Positions 1-8,716 of a stretch of 64,000 nt of DNA are shown here, in pieces (position 1 is the first letter of the stretch; the number at the start of each line of letters is the position of its first letter). Location of the stretch: positions 2,542,001 through 2,606,000 of the forward strand of contig NZ_CP069338.1 in assembly GCF_016859125.1 (NCBI RefSeq). The letters are read 5' to 3'. The notes under the pieces are model-generated. The model saw only the letters and a list, made by a program, of their open reading frames with translations. It made no database searches and had not been told where the DNA came from. The position numbers were made by a program, and so were the translations under genes. This DNA is from Archangium violaceum. GTDB taxonomy: Bacteria; Myxococcota; Myxococcia; Myxococcales; Myxococcaceae.

Positions 1-573
1 TTCGCCATGCTGGCGATGGCGGCCATCGGCAACACGGCGCCGGGGCTGGCCGCGACGATGCCGAACCTGCCCGGCTCGAGACAAGCGGCGGTGCAGGCGG
101 AGACGCAGATGGGTATCCGTCTCGCGGCGGTAGGGGACGTGGAGACGGTGGCAGTAAGCGCCGAGACCGTCACCATCGCGCTTGCGCCTGGTGCTGTCGC
201 CGAAACGGCCCAGGCCATGAGCGGCACCGCCGCCAAGGTTCATCCGAACGGATTCAGGGCTTGGGGGTCGTACAGCGGATTCAAGAGGGCCATGGGCTCG
301 GCGGGCCCAGGAAAAGAGTGGCACCACATTGTCGAGCAGACGCCAGGCAACGTGAAGCGATTCGGAGCTCAGGCCGTTCACAACACCGAGAACATCATCC
401 CGTTGGACAAGGGCATCCACACCCGCATCAGCTCGCTCTACTCGTCCATCCGGCGTAGTATCACGGGCTCGGATAGGCTGACCGTGCGGCAGTGGTTGAG
501 CACACAGTCGTACGAGTCCCAACGCGAGTTCGGGCTGCTGGCCATCGAGAACGTAACGAAGAGGTTCTGGTGA
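1..573 (+). CDS. SitA-like polymorphic toxin, C-terminal part (5' end outside window)
   Basis: The frame is open from base 1, so the gene begins upstream of the window. The last ~110 residues carry a nuclease-like toxin domain with the motif EWHHIVEQ, then NTENIIPLDK and a conserved LYSS, which resembles His-Me finger (HNH/endonuclease VII-type) toxins. The same domain, and the preceding Ala-rich segment, recur in the IS-split lipoprotein toxin at 28866-31998, which has a lipobox and strongly resembles the myxobacterial SitA5 family. By that family's biology it is an outer-membrane lipoprotein passed to neighbours by outer-membrane exchange to poison non-kin. It overlaps the downstream immunity gene by one base (TGATG), so the two are probably co-translated. 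Family assignment is from recall; nuclease activity is inferred. Confidence 0.75.
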   Translation, partial: FAMLAMAAIGNTAPGLAATMPNLPGSRQAAVQAETQMGIRLAAVGDVETVAVSAETVTIALAPGAVAETAQAMSGTAAKVHPNGFRAWGSYSGFKRAMGSAGPGKEWHHIVEQTPGNVKRFGAQAVHNTENIIPLDKGIHTRISSLYSSIRRSITGSDRLTVRQWLSTQSYESQREFGLLAIENVTKRFW

Positions 574-923
574 TGACGCTGGAGGAGCTTGTCGAACAGT
601 TCGCGCAGAACGTGGCCGCGCAGACCGACGCCATCTGGCGGGGAGACGCCAAGACTGGAAACAAGCATGCCAGGAAGTACGGTGCCGCAGTCGATAAACT
701 CCTGACCCACGGCGATTCCGGGCGTGATGCGCTACTCGTGCTGCTCAAACACGAGCGAATGGATGTGCGCGTCATGGCCGCCGCGCATCTGCTCCGCTAC
801 AAGACGGCTGAGGCCAAAGCGGTTCTGGAGGAAGCCGCCAAAGGTCAGGGGCTCGTGCCCTTTGAAGCACAGCAGGCACTGAAGCGGTGGGAAGAAGGAA
901 CCTGGGCCCTGGACCCAGGGTAG
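573..923 (+). CDS. DUF2019-like immunity protein for the upstream toxin
   Basis: A 116-residue helical protein with the HEAT-like stretch GRDALLVLLKHERMDVRVMA, as in the DUF2019 family. Its ATG overlaps the toxin stop codon, the standard toxin-immunity arrangement. It has no signal peptide, so it should act in the cytoplasm, where a delivered nuclease toxin would have to be neutralised. A paralogue at 31992-32471 has the same core (VRVMAA, AKAVLEEAAKGQGLVPF, KRWxEGTWALDP), so the two cassettes are duplicates. The immunity role is inferred from position and from the paired paralogy. Confidence 0.75.
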   Translation: MTLEELVEQFAQNVAAQTDAIWRGDAKTGNKHARKYGAAVDKLLTHGDSGRDALLVLLKHERMDVRVMAAAHLLRYKTAEAKAVLEEAAKGQGLVPFEAQQALKRWEEGTWALDPG

Positions 924-939
924 CCACGCCCAGCGACTT

Positions 940-1689
940 TCATGGAGGAGCTTGCTCAACATCCAGGAAGCGGACCACCCAGTCCGCCGCGTCGCGGATG
1001 GCCTCGTCCCAGTCCGCGGGCCGCATCATGTGCCCAGACAGAGGAAACTCCCGGTAGCGCAGACGCTCGGGAGCCTGGGCGTACAGGGGCTCCAGCCGCG
1101 CGTGGAAGGTCCGCGCCAGGCTGGGATGCACCACCTCGTCCAGACCCGCCGTCTGGCTGAAGAGCGCCACGGGGAAGAAGCGCTCCAGATGGCGGTGAGG
1201 GCTCTCGGGCAGCGGAAGCGCCCACTCGGGTGAAGCGATCAGCGGAGCCGCCACACGCAACCGCCGGTCCACCAACAGGGCCCGGTAGCTGATGAACCCG
1301 CCCAGGGAGGCACCACTGATGCCCAGCCGCTCCGGGTGGGCCCCGAGCGCCACGAGCGCATCGAGCACCGCGGGCACCTCGTTCGCGGTTGCCTGGACCA
1401 CCTGGAGGAACTCCTCTTTCACTCGCGGGTTGTCGTGGGTGAAGCGAGCGCCAAAGTCGAGGTAACACCGCTCGCCATGCCCCACCACGTCGATGCCCAC
1501 CGCGAAGAGTCCCCGGTCCGCGAAGACTCCCAGCTCCCGCTCATTCACTTCCTTGGACCCACCGAGCCCATGGAAGAAGAGTACCGCGCCACGGCGCAGG
1601 GCGTCTTCGCGAGAACCCCGGTGGACGGCCAGGGCGGGGGCTCCCGCGAGGGACTTTCTCGAGGATTGGAGGCTCATACCGGCTCCCAT
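940..1689 (-). CDS. Alpha/beta hydrolase
   Basis: About 249 residues of serine hydrolase fold. Visible are the oxyanion-hole motif FFHGLGGSKE near residue 35, the nucleophile elbow GISGASLGG, and a late SGHMM histidine, which together form a Ser-Asp-His triad. The size and the GASLGG elbow resemble small acyl-peptidase or YqiA/dienelactone-type hydrolases. There is no signal peptide, so it is probably cytoplasmic. An ATG at 1677 (MSLQSS) is an alternative start. It is divergent from the YeiH gene with about 110 bases between them. The substrate cannot be read from the sequence. Confidence 0.8.
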   Translation of the reverse strand: MGAGMSLQSSRKSLAGAPALAVHRGSREDALRRGAVLFFHGLGGSKEVNERELGVFADRGLFAVGIDVVGHGERCYLDFGARFTHDNPRVKEEFLQVVQATANEVPAVLDALVALGAHPERLGISGASLGGFISYRALLVDRRLRVAAPLIASPEWALPLPESPHRHLERFFPVALFSQTAGLDEVVHPSLARTFHARLEPLYAQAPERLRYREFPLSGHMMRPADWDEAIRDAADWVVRFLDVEQAPP

Positions 1690-1800
1690 CCTGCCCCATG
1701 AGAACCCACGAATGCACTGGAGCTGGAGCCATCCAAAAAGCTGATGGCTCATCCCCTCTCCCGTCTGGTTTCCCGAAGGCTTCGGGCGCACCTTGGGAGC

Positions 1801-2763
1801 ATGGACGAGAAACGACACTGGAGCGCCGGGCACGTGCTGGTCCCCCTTGGGGCGGTCGCCAGCCTGCTCCCCTTCGTATCCACCGGTGCCGCCCTGGTGG
1901 CGGGCATCGTCGTGGCCCTGCTCGTGGGCAACCCCTACGTGGAATGGACCCGCCGCGCCACGCACACCCTGCTGTCGCTCGCGGTGGTGGGACTCGGCGC
2001 CGGAATGGATCTGCGCGTCGTCGCGGCCGTGGGCGCCCACGGTATCCTCTATACGGTGGCGAGCATCGCCGTGTGCCTGCTCCTCGGCACCCTCTTCGCC
2101 CGGGCGCTCGGAGTCTCCCGTGAGGCCGGCCTGCTCATCAGCGTGGGCACGGCCATCTGTGGAGGCAGCGCCATCGCAGCGATGGTGCCCGTGCTCCGAC
2201 CCAGGGAGCACGAGGTCTCCGTCGCCCTGGGCACCGTGTTCCTGCTCAACGCCGTGGCCCTCTTCGTCTTTCCCGCCATCGGGCATGCCGTGGGGCTCGA
2301 CGCGAGCCGATTCGGACTGTGGAGCGCCCTGGCCATCCACGACACCAGCTCCGTGGTGGGGGCCGCCCTCCAGTACGGCCCCCAGGCGCTGGAGGTGGCC
2401 ACGACGGTCAAGCTGGCGCGCGCCCTGTGGATCGTCCCACTCACGCTCGCCGTCGGCGCATGGCGGAGCCGTCAGGGTGGGGCAACGAAACCTCGGGGCA
2501 AGGCGCGGCGCCCCTGGTTCATCCTCGGCTTCATCGCCATGGCGGCGCTCGTCACCTGGGTGCCAGCCCTGCGACCCGTGGGGAACCTGGTGGCGGGCGC
2601 GTCCCGGCAGGCGCTGGTGCTGACGCTCTTCCTCATTGGCGCCAACCTCACCCTCGATGCCGTGCGCTCCGTGGGCATACGGCCGCTCGCGCACGGCCTG
2701 GCGCTATGGGTGTGCATGGCGGGCCTGAGCCTGGGCGCCATCGGCTTCCACCTCGTGGAATGA
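1801..2763 (+). CDS. YeiH/UPF0324 family putative sulfate exporter
   Basis: A 320-residue integral membrane protein with about ten hydrophobic segments and the family signature SVGTAICGGSAIAA in the middle, followed by the conserved IHDTSSVVGAA. The family (YeiH, cysteine-related) is annotated as a putative sulfate export transporter in the inner membrane. The ATG at 1801 was chosen because DEKRHWSAGH begins the conserved part; an in-frame ATG lies at 1744. It is convergent with the LysR gene that starts 8 bases downstream on the other strand. In many genomes YeiH and a LysR regulator are paired, so the LysR may control it. Confidence 0.88.
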   Translation: MDEKRHWSAGHVLVPLGAVASLLPFVSTGAALVAGIVVALLVGNPYVEWTRRATHTLLSLAVVGLGAGMDLRVVAAVGAHGILYTVASIAVCLLLGTLFARALGVSREAGLLISVGTAICGGSAIAAMVPVLRPREHEVSVALGTVFLLNAVALFVFPAIGHAVGLDASRFGLWSALAIHDTSSVVGAALQYGPQALEVATTVKLARALWIVPLTLAVGAWRSRQGGATKPRGKARRPWFILGFIAMAALVTWVPALRPVGNLVAGASRQALVLTLFLIGANLTLDAVRSVGIRPLAHGLALWVCMAGLSLGAIGFHLVE

Positions 2764-2770
2764 GGCGCGC

Positions 2771-3685
2771 TCAGGGGTGCAGCAGGGGCGGTGGCGAGGC
2801 ACGCGCGTGGCGCAGGAAGCGGCCCGCGATGCCCGACGGCACATCCACCGGAAGCACCCACGAGAAGGCACGCTCCACGCGCAGGCCCGGCACGGGAAGC
2901 ACCCGCAGCCGCCCCTGGGCCAGCTCGCCCTGGATGCTCCATCTCGACAGGAAGCCCACGCCCAGACCCAGCATCACCGCGCCGTGGATGGCCTCGTTGC
3001 TGCCGAGTTGCAGGTCCCCCGCCTGAGCCCCGTGACGCACTCCGGCCCGCCGCAGGGCGCGCTCCAGCACGGCCCGCGTTCCCGAGCCCGGCTCGCGCCA
3101 GAGCAGGGGCACGGAACGAAGGGCGTCCACCGAGCGCACCCGCAGCAACTCCGCCGGAGCCTGCGCCGAGACGACGGGAACCAGCTCGTCATCGAGGTAG
3201 CGCTCCAACCGGATGCGAGCGGCGCGGGCATGCCCTTCCACCAGGCCCAGCGGGGCGCGGCCCTCGCCCACCCAGGCGAGCACCTGCGTGGTGTTGCCCA
3301 CCTCCACCCGCACCTGCAATCCCCGATGGGAGCGGAGGAAGGAGGCCAGCACCTGGGGCACCACGGAGCTGGCGATCGTCGTGCTCGCCGCCAGCACCAG
3401 CTCCCCACCCGTCTCCTCCTCGGCGGAGATGGCGAGTGCCGCCTCGTCCAGCAGTTGGTGGACGCGTTGGGCGTACTCCAGCAGGGCCCGGCCCGCGTCG
3501 TTGAGGCGCACGCCCCGAGCGGTGCGTACCAGCAGGGGCCGGCCGCACTCGTGCTCGAGCTGGCGCACCTGCGCGGAGACGGCGGGCTGCGACAGGTGCA
3601 GCAGCCGCGAGGCCGCCGACACCTGCCCCGTGGTGGCGACCACGCGGAAGACTTCGAGACGGCGCGGATCAAGTCGTGTGGACAG
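2771..3685 (-). CDS. LysR family transcriptional regulator
   Basis: Typical LysR length (~304 residues). The N-terminal winged HTH contains GQVSAASRLLHLSQPAVSA; a substrate-binding domain of the periplasmic-binding-protein type follows (VRVEVGNTTQVLAWV, EPGSGTRAV). No ATG precedes the HTH. The first GTG in frame (3643) would cut off DPRRLEVFR, which belongs to the domain, so I extend to a CTG at 3685 that has GGAGGG about six bases upstream; the start is uncertain. It ends 8 bases from the YeiH gene and lies beside it convergently, so control of that transporter is plausible. The GSGTRA segment is often seen in CysB/CbbR-like members. Confidence 0.85.
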   Translation of the reverse strand: MSTRLDPRRLEVFRVVATTGQVSAASRLLHLSQPAVSAQVRQLEHECGRPLLVRTARGVRLNDAGRALLEYAQRVHQLLDEAALAISAEEETGGELVLAASTTIASSVVPQVLASFLRSHRGLQVRVEVGNTTQVLAWVGEGRAPLGLVEGHARAARIRLERYLDDELVPVVSAQAPAELLRVRSVDALRSVPLLWREPGSGTRAVLERALRRAGVRHGAQAGDLQLGSNEAIHGAVMLGLGVGFLSRWSIQGELAQGRLRVLPVPGLRVERAFSWVLPVDVPSGIAGRFLRHARASPPPLLHP

Positions 3686-3697
3686 GGAGAGCCCTCC

Positions 3698-6439
3698 TCA
3701 GTCCAACACCTTTACCGCCTTCACCATCGTCTCGCCTATCTCCTGGGGCAGGAGGATTTTGAAGCCCAGCTTGTTGCAGACGTGCTGCATCGCCCCGTTG
3801 CCCGCGAGGATGTCCGCGACGATCCGCTTCAGGCCCCAGTCCCGGCCCACCCTCACCAGCCGGCTCAGCAGCTCCGTGCCCAGGCCCTGCCGCTGCACCG
3901 CGTCGCTGATGAGCATCGCGAACTCGGCATCCTCCGTGCCCGGCAGCTTCGTCAGACGGCCCACCGCGAGAATCTCTCCCCGGCTCGCGCCGTCCACCCG
4001 CTCCACCACCAGCGCCATCTCACGCCCGTAGTCGTTGAAGCAGATGCGCGCCAGCCGCTCGTGTGCCACGCGCTGGTCCAGCTTCATCATCCCCGCGTAC
4101 CGCAGGAACACCGTCTGCTCCGTCAGCGACTTGTGGAACTCCACCATCCTCGGCTCGTCCTCGGGACGGATGGGCCGGATGATCACCGTCTCCCCCCCCT
4201 TCATCCTCCAGCGCTCCACGTACTTCGTCGGGTACGGGAGGATGGCCAGCCGCGGCAGTTGCTCCTCCGTCACCTCCGGGCCGTGCAGCACCACGCGAGC
4301 GTCCAGCGCCACCAGCCCCTCCGCGGACGCCAGCAGGGGGTTGATGTCCATCTCCTTGATGAAGCGCTGCTCCACCACCATCTGGCTGAAGCGCACCAGC
4401 AGCTTCTCCAGGGCGCCCAGGTCCACCGGCTTGCGCCCGCGCACCCCGCGCAGCGCCTCGTGGATGCGCGTCTGCTCCATCATCCGCCGCGCCAGCGTCG
4501 TGTTCAGCGGCGGCAGCCCCAGCGCCCTGTCCTTGAACACCTCCACCAGCGTGCCACCCGCGCCGAACAGCAACACCGGCCCGAACTGCGCGTCCAGGCC
4601 GCTGCCCACGATGAGCTCGTAGCCGTCCAGCCTCACCATGGGCTGCACCGTCACCCCGTCGAACGCATCCGCCAGGCCCAGCTCCTCCAGCTTCTTCCGG
4701 ATGCCCTCGAAGGCCTCGCGGACCTTCGCCTCCGTCTCCAGGTTCAGCCGAACTCCGCCCACGTCCGACTTGTGGGTGATGCGGCGGGAGTGCAGCTTCA
4801 GCACCACGGGGTAGCCCAGCGACTCCGCCTCGCGCACCGCCTCGCCCACGGTGCTCGCCAGCCGCGTCTCCACCGTCGGAATCCCATACGCCGCCAGCAG
4901 CTTCTTGGACTCCAGCTCCGTGAGCACCAGACGGCCCGCCGTGCGCGCCTCGCGGATGAGCGTCTCGGCCTCCTCGCGCCGCTCCGGCTCCTCCGTCAGC
5001 ACCGGCGTCTCGTACAGGCCCGCCAGGTTGTAGCTGTAGCGCCACATGTAATTGAAGATGCGCGCCGCCGTGTCCGGATAGCCGAACGTGGGAATCCCCA
5101 CGTCGTTGAGGATGCGCTCGCCCGCCGCCACCTCCGAGCCGCCCATCCAACTGGCGAGCACCGGCTTGCCCATCTTCACGTAGGGTTTCAGCCGATCCGC
5201 CGTCTGCGTGGGCTCGGTTGCGTCCTGCGGCGTGAGGATGACGAGCAGGCCATCGCTGCTCTTGTCCGCGCCGGCCACCTCCATCGCCTTCGCGTAACGC
5301 TCCGGGTCCGCGTCTCCGAGGATGTCCACCGGGTTGCCGTGGCTCCACTCGGAAGGCAGGAAGGCATTGAGCTCCGACATCGTCTTGTCCGACAGCTTCG
5401 CCAGCTCTCCGCCGCCCGTCACCAGCGCGTCCGTGGCCAGCACGCCCGGGCTGCCCGCGTTGGTGAGGATGGTGAGCCGCCGGCCGTCGGGACGCGGCTG
5501 CTTGGCGAGCACCTCGGCCATGTAGAAGAGGTCCGCGATGGAGTCCACGCGCAGCACGCCCGTGCGCCGGAAGGCCGCGCTCAGCACCTCGTCGCTGCCC
5601 GTCAGCGTGCCCGTGTGCGAGGCCGCCGCCGCCGCCGCCTGCGCCGTCCGTCCCGCCTTGATGACGATGATGGGCTTGTGCAGCGCCACCTCGCGCGCCG
5701 CCGACAGGAAGGCCCGCGCGTCACCGATGGACTCCATGTAGAGGAGGATGCTGCGCGTGCGCGGGTCGTCTCCCAGGTAGTCGATGAGGTCGCCCCACCC
5801 CACGTTCAACATCGAGCCCAGGGACACGCAGGCGCTGAAGCCCACCGATTCGCGCTTGCTCCAGTCGAGGATGGCCGTGAGCAGCGCGCCGCTCTGGCTG
5901 ATGAAGGCCACGTTGCCCGAGCGCGCCATGCCCCCCGCGAAGGTGGCGTTGAGCCCCGTGGTCGGCCGCATCACGCCCAGACAGTTGGGACCGATGATGC
6001 GGATGCCCGCCTGCCGGGCGATCTGAAGCACCTCCTGCTCCAGCTTCACGCCCTCGGGGCCCACCTCCTTGAAACCCGCGGAGACGATGATGGCTCCCCG
6101 GACGCCCGCCTCCGCGCACTCGCGCATCACGCCGGGCACCGAGGCCGCGGGCGTCACGATGACGGCCAGGTCCACCGGCTCGGGCAGCTCCTTCAGTGAC
6201 GGCCAGGAGCGGATGCCCAGCACGTTGGGCCGTTTGGGATTGATGGGATAGACGGTGCCCCCGAAGGGGTTGCTGATGAGGTTCCAGAGGATGGTGCGCC
6301 CCACGCTCCCCTGCCGCTCGCTCGCGCCCACCACCGCCACGCTGCGCGGAGAGAAGATGGCGTCGAGCGGATGACGGCCTCGCTGGTGCAGCAGGTCGTA
6401 CGAAGGATCATTGGGCGGCGCACGGGTCGGCTGGGCCAT
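3698..6439 (-). CDS. Acyl-CoA synthetase (NDP-forming)/GNAT fusion, Pat-like protein acetyltransferase
   Basis: A 913-residue fusion. Residues ~25-160 are a CoA-binding Rossmann domain ([23 protein letters not shown]); ~165-480 are the succinyl-CoA-ligase-like domains with the phospho-histidine motif [11 protein letters not shown]; ~520-735 are an ATP-grasp domain ([21 protein letters not shown]); ~740-913 are a GNAT acetyltransferase (RRQGLG-type acetyl-CoA loop, here [10 protein letters not shown]). This architecture matches ADP-forming acetate-CoA ligase family proteins fused to GNAT, represented by the protein lysine acetyltransferase Pat, which tunes acetyl-CoA synthetase. Both the histidine and the acetyl-CoA loop are intact. 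It lies only 12 bases from the LysR start but on the same strand upstream of it, so co-transcription is possible. Confidence 0.9.
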   Translation of the reverse strand: MAQPTRAPPNDPSYDLLHQRGRHPLDAIFSPRSVAVVGASERQGSVGRTILWNLISNPFGGTVYPINPKRPNVLGIRSWPSLKELPEPVDLAVIVTPAASVPGVMRECAEAGVRGAIIVSAGFKEVGPEGVKLEQEVLQIARQAGIRIIGPNCLGVMRPTTGLNATFAGGMARSGNVAFISQSGALLTAILDWSKRESVGFSACVSLGSMLNVGWGDLIDYLGDDPRTRSILLYMESIGDARAFLSAAREVALHKPIIVIKAGRTAQAAAAAASHTGTLTGSDEVLSAAFRRTGVLRVDSIADLFYMAEVLAKQPRPDGRRLTILTNAGSPGVLATDALVTGGGELAKLSDKTMSELNAFLPSEWSHGNPVDILGDADPERYAKAMEVAGADKSSDGLLVILTPQDATEPTQTADRLKPYVKMGKPVLASWMGGSEVAAGERILNDVGIPTFGYPDTAARIFNYMWRYSYNLAGLYETPVLTEEPERREEAETLIREARTAGRLVLTELESKKLLAAYGIPTVETRLASTVGEAVREAESLGYPVVLKLHSRRITHKSDVGGVRLNLETEAKVREAFEGIRKKLEELGLADAFDGVTVQPMVRLDGYELIVGSGLDAQFGPVLLFGAGGTLVEVFKDRALGLPPLNTTLARRMMEQTRIHEALRGVRGRKPVDLGALEKLLVRFSQMVVEQRFIKEMDINPLLASAEGLVALDARVVLHGPEVTEEQLPRLAILPYPTKYVERWRMKGGETVIIRPIRPEDEPRMVEFHKSLTEQTVFLRYAGMMKLDQRVAHERLARICFNDYGREMALVVERVDGASRGEILAVGRLTKLPGTEDAEFAMLISDAVQRQGLGTELLSRLVRVGRDWGLKRIVADILAGNGAMQHVCNKLGFKILLPQEIGETMVKAVKVLD

Positions 6440-6782
6440 GGGCCCGTTTCTGGTCCCGGCGCCCGTCCTGAATCAACCAATAACTGGATGACACTCACGC
6501 GGTGCGTTGCCTGGGCGGCAGTGGGCGCGAGCTCGCGGAGCCTCATGGCGGAAAGTCAGATAGACCGGGAGAATTGATTGCTCAAACAGGGCAGCTCATT
6601 TTCGCGGAAAGCAATCGGCTGCTCGTGAGTCGCGCGGGGAACCTCCGTACGCCGCGGTGAGGCGGCGGCGCGAGAACTTCGGCTTCTCGAGCTCCTCTTG
6701 ATGTAACTGGCACAGTTACGTATTGGGCGGGTGTCGACTGAAGTGGCCCGAGCCCCCAGCGTCCCGGTAGGCTCGCCCGGCC
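6440..6782. other. Intergenic region, no gene seen
   Basis: About 340 bases between the start of the synthetase/GNAT gene and a divergent small gene. It is less GC-rich than its flanks in places and must carry both promoters. I see no convincing ORF, RNA gene or repeat in it. Confidence 0.6.
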
Positions 6783-7229
6783 ATGGCTCGCCGCAAACAG
6801 GTCGTCGATGAGACCACCGCTCGCGTCCGGAATCTGATCGCCCTCGATGCCGCCAACATCATGCGGCGGCTGGAGGCGCGCCGGAGCGAGATGTTCGTCC
6901 TCTTCTCCCGCCTGCGCAGCCGCGAGCCCATGCTCAGCACCCTCTCCACCCGCTACGCATCGGCCACCTTCCACGACCTGATGCACCTGCCCGTGCGCGA
7001 GCAGTCCGTGGTGGACCACTTCTACGAGTGTCTGGACGCGCTCCGCTGGTACTTCACCTACACCGAGGACATGCCCAGCACCGCGCAGCAGACCTTCAAC
7101 ACCCTGCACCGGCGGCTGGAGGAGGCCCACCGCAAGCTGGTGGCCACGCTGGGACCTCCCGCCTCCCCCGATGGCGTCACCGTGGTGGAGGGCGAGGTGT
7201 TGCGCCGGGAGGACAAGGCCCTCACGTGA
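6783..7229 (+). CDS. Conserved hypothetical protein, 148 residues
   Basis: I do not recognise the family. The protein is helical, charged and soluble, with no signal peptide or membrane segment; residues 20-60 and 100-130 could form coiled coils (RRLEARRSEMFVLFSRLRSR; TLHRRLEEAHRKLVATL). The ATG follows a plausible Shine-Dalgarno region. It overlaps the 3' end of the convergent MerR gene by eight bases. Codon usage (strong GC3 bias) supports a real gene. No function is proposed. Confidence 0.65.
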   Translation: MARRKQVVDETTARVRNLIALDAANIMRRLEARRSEMFVLFSRLRSREPMLSTLSTRYASATFHDLMHLPVREQSVVDHFYECLDALRWYFTYTEDMPSTAQQTFNTLHRRLEEAHRKLVATLGPPASPDGVTVVEGEVLRREDKALT

Positions 7230-7983
7230 GGCGGGGCCTCACGGAGAGCAGCAACTGATACCGGCCCCCGGCTCCGAGCAGGTACCGCTCCAGGTGGAGC
7301 CCCGAGGGCGTGAAGCCAAAGTGGTCCAGGAAGCGGAAGACGCGATGGGCCGCCTTGTCATCGTCCGCCGTGCACTCCAGGGAGGCGAAGAGGGTGGGCG
7401 GCACCTCCTGGACGCGCACCTGGGCCGGGAGGCTCCGCTTGCGTCCCACCTCGATGCGAAACCCGACCTCGCCCACCAGGGTGGATGCCTCCACGTCGAG
7501 CGTTCGCACGTATCCGCCGCTCGCGATGGGAACGCCGAGCTTCTCGAGTTGGCGCCTGCGCTCGGAGATGGCCCGGAGGAAGGGCTGCGGACGGACCGGC
7601 GCGGTGGCGGGGAACCAGAGCAGCTGCGACGGCTTCTCCCAGCGGTGGAGGTGGATGGACGGGCCCTCGGGATGGAGGCCCTGGAGGTACTGTTCCGCGA
7701 GCTGCACGGTCAGCAGGCGCGCGCGAGCCTCGTCCCTCCACCGGGCCAGCAGGGCGGCGCGTTCCTCCAGGCCCAGGCCCAGGAAGTGGCGGATGTCCGC
7801 CAGCCGGACGTCCGCCTGCCGCAGGCTGTGGATGAGCTGCGCATCCCCCACCTGCCGCGGGGAGTAGACGCGGTAGCCATTCTCCAGGCGCCGGGCTGGC
7901 ACGAGCAGCCCCTTGCGCTCGTAGAATCGGAGGGCACTGGGCGAGAGGCCGGTGCGCTCGGCGAAGCGGGCGATGGTCAGCAT
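7222..7983 (-). CDS. MerR family regulator with GyrI-like ligand domain
   Basis: 253 residues. The N-terminal MerR winged helix (TIARFAERTGLSPSALRFYE, then ENGYRVYSPRQV) spans ~1-70, a dimerisation helix follows to ~120, and the C-terminal ~150 residues look like a GyrI-like effector-binding domain, as in BmrR/TipA-type multidrug regulators. The ATG at 7983 opens the HTH; an upstream TTG is less likely. It is divergent from a GyrI-like gene across a 120-base region holding a perfect dyad, so it probably regulates itself and that gene. Confidence 0.87.
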   Translation of the reverse strand: MLTIARFAERTGLSPSALRFYERKGLLVPARRLENGYRVYSPRQVGDAQLIHSLRQADVRLADIRHFLGLGLEERAALLARWRDEARARLLTVQLAEQYLQGLHPEGPSIHLHRWEKPSQLLWFPATAPVRPQPFLRAISERRRQLEKLGVPIASGGYVRTLDVEASTLVGEVGFRIEVGRKRSLPAQVRVQEVPPTLFASLECTADDDKAAHRVFRFLDHFGFTPSGLHLERYLLGAGGRYQLLLSVRPRLT

Positions 7984-8033
7984 GCCGCCATTCAATCGCA
8001 GCCGGAGGCCGGAGGTGGAGCGACGATTCGGCT

Positions 8034-8063
8034 TGAGGTTGAACCAGGTTCAACCCTTAGGGT
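8034..8063 (+). promoter_or_regulatory. Dyad promoter/operator for the MerR protein
   Basis: A perfect inverted repeat, GGTTGAAC (8037-8044), spacer CAG, GTTCAACC (8048-8055), sits between a TTGAGG-like -35 (8034-8039) and a TAGGGT-like -10 (8058-8063). A dyad placed inside the spacer between -35 and -10 is the classic layout of MerR-activated promoters. It faces the GyrI-like gene at 8106. The spacer estimate (17-18 bases) is by eye. Confidence 0.6.
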
Positions 8064-8105
8064 GTCGTTGGTCGGGATCGCGGGAGCATCCACGAAGGGA
8101 GCGTC

Positions 8106-8591
8106 ATGGAAGTCCGGGAAATGTCGCGCGGGGACATCAAGCTGGTGGGTATCAAGGTCGTGGGCCGTAGGCAGGAGCTGAGTCACCGGGCGCCGATGGC
8201 CTGGCTGGAGCTGACGCGGAAGTTGGAGGCCATCCGTCACAAGGTCGATCCGGGGCTGTTCTACGGCGTCACCCCCGAGTCGGACCACCTCAACGACGGG
8301 CAGGGCGGCGTCTACTCCTACTGGGTGGCCACGGAGGTGTCCGCCTTCGAGGAGGTTCCGGAGGGAATGACCACCCTGTCCATACCCGCCCAGCGCTACG
8401 CGGTCGCCACGTGCAAGGGTGGCCCGGAACAGATTGAACCGGCGTACATCGGCCTCGCCCGGTGGGTGGCGGCGGCGGGCCGTCAGGCGCGAGCGGACGC
8501 CTATGGGTTCGAGTTGTATGACGCGCGCCGGCAGCGCCCGACGCCTCCGTACGAGACCTTCGACTACGACATCTACAAGCCGCTCTCTTGA
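8106..8591 (+). CDS. GyrI-like effector-binding domain protein
   Basis: 161 residues with the GyrI/SHV fold hallmarks: an N-terminal VREMSRGDIKLVGIKVVG strand pair, the central FYGVTPESDH, and the C-terminal FELYDARR...FDYDIYKPL. Stand-alone members bind small hydrophobic or drug-like molecules in the cytoplasm, or act as cyclopropanoid hydrolases. It is divergent from a MerR regulator that carries a related ligand-binding domain, and is read from the dyad promoter just upstream. The likely role is drug or metabolite sensing or sequestration. Confidence 0.8.
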   Translation: MEVREMSRGDIKLVGIKVVGRRQELSHRAPMAWLELTRKLEAIRHKVDPGLFYGVTPESDHLNDGQGGVYSYWVATEVSAFEEVPEGMTTLSIPAQRYAVATCKGGPEQIEPAYIGLARWVAAAGRQARADAYGFELYDARRQRPTPPYETFDYDIYKPLS

Positions 8592-8603
8592 CCCTCACCC
8601 CGA

Positions 8604-8624
8604 CCCTCTCCCAGAGGGAGAGGG
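8604..8624. repeat. CCCTCTCCC hairpin, dispersed repeat or terminator
   Basis: CCCTCTCCC, three bases, then GGGAGAGGG form a perfect nine-pair stem 12 bases after the GyrI-like stop codon. It is preceded by CTCACCCCGACC, the usual context of a hairpin dispersed between genes in myxobacterial and other GC-rich genomes. It could end the GyrI-like transcript, although no T tract follows. Confidence 0.6.
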
Positions 8625-8716
8625 AGCGAGCGAGCGGGCGACAGGTTGCTACGTGGGGGTCCTTCGCGGCCGGTTCCTGTCTCGCTTGGAACCTTTCGTC
8701 TAGAGTTCCCGGCCGC

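Noticed and set aside
940-2694. A single 584-residue minus-strand protein covering the YeiH region
   Set aside because: Only the last ~250 residues (alpha/beta hydrolase) have family features; the upstream part is the shadow of the YeiH gene.
2777-6199. A 1140-residue plus-strand protein
   Set aside because: It is the antisense shadow of the LysR and synthetase/GNAT genes, rich in His/Arg/Gln as such shadows usually are.
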